NCBI GenBank assembly: GCA_015057365.1
Contig: SVEN01000016.1
Span: 1 to 51,553, forward strand
Source of the DNA: Lachnospiraceae bacterium
Lineage (GTDB): Bacteria > Bacillota > Clostridia > Lachnospirales > Lachnospiraceae
Reading direction: 5' to 3'
DNA length: 51,553 bases
The notes below the pieces were generated by a model, which worked only from the letters and a program-made list of their open reading frames with translations, was not told the DNA's origin and made no database searches. Made by a program: the position numbers and the translations under genes. Shown here in pieces: positions 45,525 to 51,553 of this stretch (the stretch's first letter is position 1; each line of letters starts with the position of its first letter).

Positions 45525-45553
45525 TTGAAATCCTTAAAAATCTGTGATATGAT
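45525..45553 (+). promoter_or_regulatory. glyS promoter
   Basis: TTGAAA (45525-45530), 17 bases, TATGAT (45548-45553) with TGA before it. The leader contains a dyad CATGGCAC/GTGCCCATG (45573-45580/45607-45615) but no T-box motif. Confidence 0.75.
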
Positions 45554-45639
45554 ATGAAACGAGACTCTCCTACATGGCACGGAATATGCGTCTGAACAGG
45601 AAAAAGGTGCCCATGGAGAATAAAAGGAGGACATAGAAA

Positions 45640-47028
45640 ATGGAAAAGACAATGGATAAGATTATTGCACTTGCAAAGTCCAGAGGTTTTGTGTATCCGG
45701 GCTCCGAGATTTACGGCGGCCTTGCAAACACCTGGGATTACGGTAATCTTGGCGTTGAGCTGAAGAACAATGTAAAGAAGGCTTGGTGGAAGAAGTTCGT
45801 TCAGGAAAATCCGTACAACGTAGGCGTTGACTGTGCAATCCTGATGAATCCGCAGACCTGGGTGGCTTCCGGTCATTTGGGCGGCTTCTCCGATCCGCTT
45901 ATGGACTGTAAGGAGTGTAAGGAGCGTTTCCGTGCAGACAAGTTAATCGAGGATTATGCTGCAGAGAACGGCATTACCTTCGACGGCGGTGTAGACGGCT
46001 GGAGCAACGAGCAGATGCAGGATTACATTGCAGAGCACGGTATTTGCTGTCCGAGCTGCGGTAAGAAGAATTTTACCGATATCCGTCAGTTTAACCTGAT
46101 GTTTAAGACCTTCCAGGGCGTTACCGAGGATGCAAGAAACACTGTTTACCTTCGTCCGGAGACCGCTCAGGGTATTTTCGTAAACTTTAAGAATGTACAG
46201 AGAACCTCCCGTAAGAAGATTCCGTTCGGTATCGGTCAGATCGGTAAGTCCTTCCGTAATGAGATTACGCCGGGTAACTTTACCTTCCGTACCAGAGAGT
46301 TCGAGCAGATGGAGCTGGAGTTCTTCTGTGAGCCGGGTACCGATATGGAGTGGTTCCACTACTGGAGACAGTTCTGTATCGATTGGTTAAAGTCCCTCGG
46401 TATGAAGGATGAGGAGATGCGTGCACGTGACCATTCTCCGGAGGAGCTTTGCTTCTATAGTAAAGGTACCACTGATATCGAGTTCTTGTTCCCGTTCGGC
46501 TGGGGCGAGCTCTGGGGTATCGCTGACAGAACCGACTACGACCTAACTCAGCATCAGGATGTGTCCAAGCAGGATATGTCCTACTTTGATGATGAGAAGG
46601 GCGAGCGTTATATTCCGTACGTGGTTGAGCCGTCTCTCGGTGCAGACCGTGTCACCTTAGCATTCCTTTGCGCAGCATACGATGAGGAAGAGATCGGTGA
46701 GGGCGATGTAAGAACCGTGCTTCACTTCCATCCGGCACTGGCTCCGGTAAAGGTAGGTATCCTTCCGCTTTCCAAGAAGCTTGGTGAGGGTGCAGAGAAG
46801 ATTTACGCCGAGCTTTCCAAGTACTACAACTGTGAGTACGATGACAGAGGTGCTATCGGTAAGCGTTACAGAAGACAGGACGAGATCGGTACTCCGTTCT
46901 GCGTAACCTACGATTTCGATTCCGAGACCGACGGTTGTGTAACCGTTCGTGACCGTGACACCATGGAGCAGGAGCGCGTAAAGATTTCGGAGTTAAAGGC
47001 TTACTTAGAGGAGAAGTTATACTTCTAA
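45640..47028 (+). CDS. glyS: Glycyl-tRNA synthetase, dimeric type
   Basis: The 462-residue class II enzyme charges tRNA-Gly. It is the single-chain dimeric form (GRS1), not the alpha/beta heterotetramer. Motifs: [19 protein letters not shown] near the start, [23 protein letters not shown] with a cysteine pair, CCPSCGKK, motif 2 region [21 protein letters not shown], split here as [10 protein letters not shown] and [12 protein letters not shown], and motif 3 [16 protein letters not shown] 45640 follows AAAGGAGGAC. It lies just after a tRNA cluster that contains tRNA-Gly and ahead of ppdK, which has its own promoter. Confidence 0.97.
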   Translation: MEKTMDKIIALAKSRGFVYPGSEIYGGLANTWDYGNLGVELKNNVKKAWWKKFVQENPYNVGVDCAILMNPQTWVASGHLGGFSDPLMDCKECKERFRADKLIEDYAAENGITFDGGVDGWSNEQMQDYIAEHGICCPSCGKKNFTDIRQFNLMFKTFQGVTEDARNTVYLRPETAQGIFVNFKNVQRTSRKKIPFGIGQIGKSFRNEITPGNFTFRTREFEQMELEFFCEPGTDMEWFHYWRQFCIDWLKSLGMKDEEMRARDHSPEELCFYSKGTTDIEFLFPFGWGELWGIADRTDYDLTQHQDVSKQDMSYFDDEKGERYIPYVVEPSLGADRVTLAFLCAAYDEEEIGEGDVRTVLHFHPALAPVKVGILPLSKKLGEGAEKIYAELSKYYNCEYDDRGAIGKRYRRQDEIGTPFCVTYDFDSETDGCVTVRDRDTMEQERVKISELKAYLEEKLYF

Positions 47029-47095
47029 AGAGAAGCATCGATTCTATCGGAATATAGCAACGTTGTGAAAAATTATACTTTTTTAAAAAAAGTTG

Positions 47096-47124
47096 TTTTC
47101 AGAACGCGAACAATGTGGTATAAT
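47096..47124 (+). promoter_or_regulatory. ppdK promoter
   Basis: TTTTCA (47096-47101), 17 bases, TATAAT (47119-47124) preceded by TGG (extended -10). Confidence 0.75.
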
Positions 47125-47188
47125 CACCATTAGTGACTGTTTTTAGTCAAATGTAAGATTATAAATTAATCACAGGAGGAAATTTACA

Positions 47189-49816
47189 ATGGCAAAGAAA
47201 TGGGTATACCTTTTCAAAGAAGGCGATGCTAGCATGCGTAACCTTCTCGGTGGTAAGGGTGCTAACCTTGCCGAGATGACCAGCTTAGGTCTTCCGGTAC
47301 CGCAGGGCTTCACGATTACGACGGAAGCTTGTACACAGTATTACGAGGACGGCAGAGAGATTAATGCCGAGATTCAGGAGCAGATTAACGAATACATCGG
47401 TAAGATGGAAGAGATTACCGGTAAGAAGTTCGGTGATTTAGAGAATCCGTTACTTGTATCCGTACGTTCCGGTGCAAGAGCATCCATGCCGGGTATGATG
47501 GATACCATCTTAAACCTTGGTTTAAACGAGGATGTTGTTAACGTAATCGCAAAGAAGTCCGGTAACCCGCGTTGGGCTTGGGACTGCTACAGAAGATTCA
47601 TCCAGATGTACTCTGACGTAGTTATGGAAGTTGGTAAGAAGTACTTCGAGGAATTAATCGATAAGATGAAGGAAGAGAAGGGTGTTACCTTCGACGTTGA
47701 TCTTACCGCTGACGATCTTAAGGAGCTTGCTCATCAGTTTAAGGCTGAGTACAAGGCTAAGATCGGTTCCGATTTCCCGGATGACGCTAAGGAGCAGTTA
47801 ATGGGCGCAGTTAAGGCTGTATTCCGTTCCTGGGACAACCCGCGTGCAAACGTATACCGTCGTGACAACGATATCCCGTACAGCTGGGGTACCGCTGTAA
47901 ACGTACAGTCCATGGCATTCGGTAACATGGGTGATGACTGTGGTACCGGTGTTGCATTTACCCGTGACCCTGCAACCGGTGAGAAGAAGCTCATGGGTGA
48001 GTTCCTTATCAACGCACAGGGCGAGGACGTAGTAGCAGGCGTTCGTACTCCGATGCCGATCGCAAAGATGGCAGAAGAGTTCCCGGAAGCTTTCGCTGAG
48101 TTCCAGAAGGTTTGTGAGACCCTCGAGAAGCACTACAGAGATATGCAGGATATGGAGTTCACTGTTGAGAACAGAAAGCTCTATATGCTCCAGACCAGAA
48201 ATGGTAAGAGAACCGCACAGGCAGCTTTAAAGATTGCTTGTGATTTAGTAGATGAAGGTATGAGAACCGAGGAAGAGGCAGTTGCAATGATCGATCCGCG
48301 TAACCTCGATACCCTCCTTCACCCGCAGTTCGATGCTAAGGCATTAAAGTCCACCGAGCCGATTGCTAAGGCACTTGGCGCATCCCCGGGAGCAGCTTGC
48401 GGTAAGATCGTATTCACCGCTGATGACGCTGTAGAATGGGCTGCAAGAGGCGAGAAGGTTGTTCTCGTTCGTCTTGAGACCTCTCCGGAAGATATTACCG
48501 GTATGAAGGCTGCTCAGGGTATTTTAACCGTTCGTGGTGGTATGACCTCTCACGCAGCAGTAGTTGCTCGTGGTATGGGTACCTGCTGTGTATCCGGTTG
48601 TGGCGACATCAACATGGACGAAGAAAACAAGAAGTTCACGCTTGCTGGTAAGGAATACCACGAAGGAGATTGCATCTCCCTTGACGGTTCCACCGGTAAG
48701 ATTTACGATGGTCTTATCCCGACCGTTGACGCTTCCATCGCCGGTGAGTTCGGTAGAATCATGGCATGGGCAGACAAGTTCCGTACCTTAAAGGTTCGTA
48801 CCAATGCAGATACTCCGGCTGACGCTAAGAAGGCTCGTGAGCTTGGTGCAGAGGGTATCGGTCTTTGCCGTACCGAGCATATGTTCTTCGAGGAAGACAG
48901 AATTGCAGCATTCCGTGAGATGATCTGTTCTGATACCGTAGAAGAGAGAGAAGCAGCTCTTGAGAAGATTCTTCCGTATCAGCAGGGCGACTTCGAGGCT
49001 CTTTACGAGGCTCTTGAGGGTAACCCGGTTACCATCCGTTTCCTGGACCCGCCGCTTCATGAGTTCGTTCCGACTGAGGAAGCTGACATCGAGAAGCTTG
49101 CAAAGGCTCAGGGTAAGTCTGTAGAGGCTATCAAGGCTATCATCGCATCTCTTCATGAGTTCAACCCGATGATGGGTCACAGAGGATGCCGTCTTGCAGT
49201 TACCTATCCGGAAATTGCAAAGATGCAGACCAAGGCTGTTATCCGTGCAGCTATCAACGTTCAGAAGAAGCACTCCGATTGGACCGTTAAGCCGGAAATC
49301 ATGATTCCGCTTGTATGTGAAATCAAGGAGTTAAAGGTTGTTAAGAAGATGGTAGTTGATACCGCTGATGCTGAAATCGCAGCAGCTGGTGTTGACCTTA
49401 AGTACGAAGTAGGTACCATGATCGAGATCCCGCGTGCAGCTCTTACCGCTGACGACATCGCGAAGGAAGCTGATTTCTTCTGCTTCGGTACCAACGACTT
49501 AACCCAGATGACCTACGGTTTCTCCCGTGACGACGCTGGTAAGTTCTTAGACGCATACTACGACAGCAAGATCTTCGAGAACGATCCGTTCGCAAAGCTT
49601 GACCAGACCGGTGTTGGTAAGCTTATGGAAATGTCCATTAAGCTCGGTAAGCCGGTTAACCCGAGCCTCCACATCGGTATCTGTGGTGAGCACGGTGGTG
49701 ACCCGACCTCCGTTGAGTTCTGCCACAAGATCGGACTTGATTATGTATCTTGTTCTCCGTTCCGTGTGCCGATCGCTAGACTTGCTGCTGCACAGGCTGC
49801 TATTAATGCAAAATAG
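47189..49816 (+). CDS. ppdK: Pyruvate, phosphate dikinase
   Basis: PPDK interconverts pyruvate, ATP and phosphate with phosphoenolpyruvate, AMP and pyrophosphate; in anaerobic Clostridia it serves glycolysis or gluconeogenesis with PPi. The 875-residue protein has the N-terminal ATP-grasp part (start KKWVYLFKEGDASMRNLLGGKGANLAEM), the central phosphohistidine domain with GGMTSHAAVVARGMG (His455) and the C-terminal PEP-binding barrel ending GICGEHGGDPTSVEF. ATG 47189 follows AGGAGG. It has its own promoter and terminator. The codon choice is strongly biased, consistent with high expression. Confidence 0.98.
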   Translation: MAKKWVYLFKEGDASMRNLLGGKGANLAEMTSLGLPVPQGFTITTEACTQYYEDGREINAEIQEQINEYIGKMEEITGKKFGDLENPLLVSVRSGARASMPGMMDTILNLGLNEDVVNVIAKKSGNPRWAWDCYRRFIQMYSDVVMEVGKKYFEELIDKMKEEKGVTFDVDLTADDLKELAHQFKAEYKAKIGSDFPDDAKEQLMGAVKAVFRSWDNPRANVYRRDNDIPYSWGTAVNVQSMAFGNMGDDCGTGVAFTRDPATGEKKLMGEFLINAQGEDVVAGVRTPMPIAKMAEEFPEAFAEFQKVCETLEKHYRDMQDMEFTVENRKLYMLQTRNGKRTAQAALKIACDLVDEGMRTEEEAVAMIDPRNLDTLLHPQFDAKALKSTEPIAKALGASPGAACGKIVFTADDAVEWAARGEKVVLVRLETSPEDITGMKAAQGILTVRGGMTSHAAVVARGMGTCCVSGCGDINMDEENKKFTLAGKEYHEGDCISLDGSTGKIYDGLIPTVDASIAGEFGRIMAWADKFRTLKVRTNADTPADAKKARELGAEGIGLCRTEHMFFEEDRIAAFREMICSDTVEEREAALEKILPYQQGDFEALYEALEGNPVTIRFLDPPLHEFVPTEEADIEKLAKAQGKSVEAIKAIIASLHEFNPMMGHRGCRLAVTYPEIAKMQTKAVIRAAINVQKKHSDWTVKPEIMIPLVCEIKELKVVKKMVVDTADAEIAAAGVDLKYEVGTMIEIPRAALTADDIAKEADFFCFGTNDLTQMTYGFSRDDAGKFLDAYYDSKIFENDPFAKLDQTGVGKLMEMSIKLGKPVNPSLHIGICGEHGGDPTSVEFCHKIGLDYVSCSPFRVPIARLAAAQAAINAK

Positions 49817-49861
49817 GCATCGCAGTTTAGGCGATTGAAAAACCTATGAAATAAAAGACAA

Positions 49862-49900
49862 AACCCCTTGTATCTAATGTTGGATACAAGGGGTTCTTTT
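49862..49900 (+). terminator. Terminator after ppdK
   Basis: AACCCCTTGTATC (49862-49874) pairs with GATACAAGGGGTT (49883-49895), followed by CTTTT. Confidence 0.92.
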
Positions 49901-49925
49901 CATCATTGCGTGTGCAATAATTGAA

Positions 49926-50063
49926 TTACTTGTCCTTTAGTTTTTCGTAACGGATAACATCTCGAAGAAGTTTTTTTGTGGTTGGTTTCTTGGTAGTCTT
50001 TGCAACCTCATATGTACCTAAAACGAGAGAATACCCTAACAGAAATAATACTGGTAGTCCCAT
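49926..50063 (-). CDS. 45-residue membrane miniprotein
   Basis: ATG 50063 follows GAGAGGAGC at a normal distance. The product begins with a hydrophobic segment (MGLPVLFLLGYSLVLGTY) and ends in a basic tail (KKLLRDVIRYEKLKDK), as expected of a one-pass membrane peptide. It lies 13 bases downstream of another miniprotein. I recognise no family. Confidence 0.6.
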   Translation of the reverse strand: MGLPVLFLLGYSLVLGTYEVAKTTKKPTTKKLLRDVIRYEKLKDK

Positions 50064-50076
50064 TTTTTGCTCCTCT

Positions 50077-50148
50077 CTAACCATAGATGATTTCAAATAG
50101 TGATATTGTTACAACAGCAGTAGCCATACCTGCAAATACCCATTGCAT
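50077..50148 (-). CDS. 23-residue hydrophobic peptide
   Basis: A short frame with a near-perfect ribosome site (AAGGAGGTGA, seven bases before ATG 50148) encodes MQWVFAGMATAVVTISL followed by FEIIYG: one membrane helix and little else. The strong ribosome site and the coding pattern favour a real gene. Similar tiny membrane peptides serve as regulatory subunits or toxins, but nothing here tells which. Confidence 0.55.
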   Translation of the reverse strand: MQWVFAGMATAVVTISLFEIIYG

Positions 50149-50204
50149 ATAGTTCACCTCCTTTTGAATGGCTTAACATGAGAATGGTGCGGCAGTAGCA
50201 AAAG

Positions 50205-50552
50205 TTACTGCTTATACATAAAAATCAGAGAGTCATCCGAAGATAATAAATAAAGCTTTTCTCTCCAACTCATGTTTTCAGTAGGTGCCAGAACATCATC
50301 ATATTCATACAGAGTAGAATCGATGTTGTAATTTTGGAGTACAATCGGTGCGGTGTTGATATAATCTTCTTCAGTAGGGAAGAAGAAAAGATACCCACCC
50401 ATCGCAGTAGATGAACGCTCGGAACCATAATTGGAATCTAAAATATCTGTAATCTCACACATTCTTTCCAATACAATAATAGGTACATCGTTTTTTAGTA
50501 GAACATCACGGAGTAAGTCAACTTCAAAACGATTCTTTATTCTGTAGTACAT
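50205..50552 (-). CDS. Protein of unknown function, accessory region
   Basis: I do not recognise this 115-residue soluble protein. It is acidic, with helices at the start (MYYRIKNRFEVDLLRDVLL) and strands later (GGYLFFFPTEEDYINTAPIVL). Its ATG overlaps the end of the DUF1643-like gene by 16 bases, so they are translationally coupled. A hairpin GCAGTAGC/GTTACTGC (50192-50211) covers its stop codon. Composition is more AT-rich than the core genes. Confidence 0.6.
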   Translation of the reverse strand: MYYRIKNRFEVDLLRDVLLKNDVPIIVLERMCEITDILDSNYGSERSSTAMGGYLFFFPTEEDYINTAPIVLQNYNIDSTLYEYDDVLAPTENMSWREKLYLLSSDDSLIFMYKQ

Positions 50553-51190
50553 TTCTTTTTCTTTCCTTTCTTGGTATTTGTAGTGGTTTCCTTTACAAGG
50601 GTTCCCTTAGAAGATAATTCCTTGAGTTCAGTTTCGAATGGATATGGGGACAGAGACCAGAAACTCCGATTGTGATGCAAGCCCAAGTAAAGTGGATGAA
50701 CGCCGGATGAAGTGACAGTATCCAAATCATCTGTAGTTAATTGCATCACATTATTAGTCAGTCCTTTGTCCTTAATCATCTGTAGAATTTGGAGTTTTGT
50801 GTTGATGGTAAGCTGATGATTTGAAAGTGAACTACCCCAAGCAAGAATAATATAGTAATCAGTGATATCAGGTTCCTCAAAGACATCGGAGATATAAGCA
50901 AGGTTTTCTAAATCTTCACGCAGGTTAGATACCAGAGGTTTTCCTGTCTGTACCTTAGAATAAAGATTAAGGATCCGAATCGTACCGAGATTCATTTGCG
51001 TGGCGTGGTTAAGCAGATACATAGAAGATAAATCGAGGGAATTCACATGGTAAACATCGATAGTTGGGTAAAGGGCAATAAGCAAGGCTTTCTTTTTTTC
51101 TGTATCCCAAGAACGTGATATTTCATAAGTAGATAATCCATCATCGCTTCCCGTGACAACTGTGTGAATAGTAAATTTTTCTTGAATCAT
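50537..51190 (-). CDS. DUF1643-like protein, accessory region
   Basis: The 217-residue protein has the DUF1643 pattern: YEISRSWDTEKKKALLIALYP, split as YEISRSWDTEKKK and ALLIALYPTIDVYHVNSLD, then the GTIRILNLYSKV strand, YYIILAWGSSLS and HPLYLGLHHN near the end. DUF1643 proteins are scattered on mobile elements and phages and have no proven function. The C-terminus is a run of Lys and Thr. ATG 51190 follows AGGAAGGAGC. It is coupled to the downstream 115-residue gene. Confidence 0.65.
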   Translation of the reverse strand: MIQEKFTIHTVVTGSDDGLSTYEISRSWDTEKKKALLIALYPTIDVYHVNSLDLSSMYLLNHATQMNLGTIRILNLYSKVQTGKPLVSNLREDLENLAYISDVFEEPDITDYYIILAWGSSLSNHQLTINTKLQILQMIKDKGLTNNVMQLTTDDLDTVTSSGVHPLYLGLHHNRSFWSLSPYPFETELKELSSKGTLVKETTTNTKKGKKKKCTTE

Positions 51191-51210
51191 AAAAAGCTCC
51201 TTCCTAAGAT

Positions 51211-51241
51211 AAAAGAGAGATTAGTAAAATGCTAATCTCCC
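51211..51241 (-). terminator. Terminator after the DUF5688-like gene
   Basis: On the minus strand GAGATTAG/CTAATCTC (51232-51239/51217-51224) is followed by TCTTTT, directly after the stop codon. Confidence 0.85.
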
Positions 51242-51553
51242 TAAGATGTGGCATATATTGATATGCGATTGTCGGTGCGTGAATAGTAGAATAACTGATT
51301 ACTGAGAACTTCAGATGGTGATACTATCGTCTGGTTGACCTGTACTATCATATCCTTAATAGAGGCGGCATCAATAGTTCCAGTGTCAGGTACAAGTATA
51401 ACTTCGTGTGTGCTGGAAGGGAGAACATAAAAATCACATTCCTTATCATCAGCAAAAGATTTCAACTCATTTGGATATAGAATGGTTGCCGCACCATTGA
51501 AAGAATTATTATTTGTCATAACATACATTGCCGGCTCAGTGTTTACATTATTA
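51241..51553 (-). CDS. C-terminal part of a DUF5688-like protein, cut by window end
   Basis: The frame is open to the last base of the window, so the start lies outside; the ATG at 51528 is internal. The visible 103 residues read ...EPAMYVMTNNNSFNGAATIL, then YPNELKSFADDKECDFYVLP, then SSTHEVILVPDTG. This matches my memory of the end of DUF5688 proteins of Lachnospiraceae (YVLTN, GAA, LYP, LPSSxHE). The function is unknown; such genes occur in plasmid and integrative-element neighbourhoods. Confidence 0.65.
   Translation of the reverse strand, partial: NNVNTEPAMYVMTNNNSFNGAATILYPNELKSFADDKECDFYVLPSSTHEVILVPDTGTIDAASIKDMIVQVNQTIVSPSEVLSNQLFYYSRTDNRISIYATS

Noticed and set aside
45554..45639. 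Possible T-box riboswitch ahead of glyS
   Set aside because: The leader is under 90 bases and lacks the conserved T-box antiterminator sequence and any terminator; only a simple dyad is present.

Overview
The window reads as a chromosome segment of a low-to-mid-GC anaerobic Firmicute, most likely a member of the Lachnospiraceae (Clostridia). The evidence is the type of housekeeping genes (dimeric glycyl-tRNA synthetase, pyruvate phosphate dikinase, fused SecDF, HrcA/CIRCE-type groESL), several protein families I know mainly from Lachnospiraceae (DUF6062, DUF5716, DUF5717, DUF5688), strong AGGAGG ribosome sites, and promoters of the TTGnnn-17-TATAMT type, often with an extended TGn -10 box.

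Layout. 1-182: a compact structured RNA resembling the HEARO/omega-RNA of IscB elements, with no iscB beside it. 210-5350: a DUF6062 gene, groES-groEL behind a perfect CIRCE, a small membrane protein and guaB. 5532-9417: a three-gene phosphorelay (hybrid kinase, membrane-anchored REC-HPt, free CheY-like REC). 9537-13947: a Gld-type ABC exporter operon (ATPase, permease, Gldg-like protein, DUF4340 protein). 14058-20383: a LUD protein on the minus strand, then an arylsulfotransferase-like membrane protein, topoisomerase III and a 7TM HD-GYP protein. 20566-22109: an XRE regulator with a palindrome at its predicted start point, a cluster of palindromic repeats, and tRNA-Met and tRNA-Val. 22207-26314: a xylan locus (AraC regulator divergent from a secreted GH10 xylanase and a cytoplasmic SGNH esterase). 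26419-33937: DegV, SecDF, an unknown membrane protein, a truncated KdpD-like kinase and KdpE-like regulator, and pyruvate kinase. 34095-44207: a probable envelope cluster (TM protein, DUF5717, actin-fold DUF5716, a TPR-like protein, a coiled-coil membrane protein, amidase), then RdgB and a YfcE phosphodiesterase. 44279-45517: seven tRNA genes followed by a second cluster of the same palindromic repeats. 45640-49816: glyS and ppdK. 49926-51553: an AT-richer minus-strand accessory run of two tiny proteins, an unknown protein, DUF1643 and the end of a DUF5688 gene that runs off the window.

The most striking signal is a family of small GC-rich palindromic modules found only downstream of two tRNA genes (tRNA-Met near 21.8 kb and tRNA-Leu near 45.3 kb). 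Each locus carries extra copies of the 3' end of its own tRNA (11-16 bases) interleaved with a two-part hairpin. That hairpin is conserved in five copies with compensatory changes in both stems. I know of no described family with this pattern. It could be a tRNA-3'-end-targeting miniature element or a structured RNA.

Other points of interest are the IscB-less omega-RNA-like leader, a kinase whose own HPt domain has lost its histidine while the next gene supplies an intact one, an arylsulfotransferase homologue that seems to lack catalytic histidines, the coupling of a K+-type sensor pair to pyruvate kinase, and the DUF5717/DUF5716/amidase cluster.
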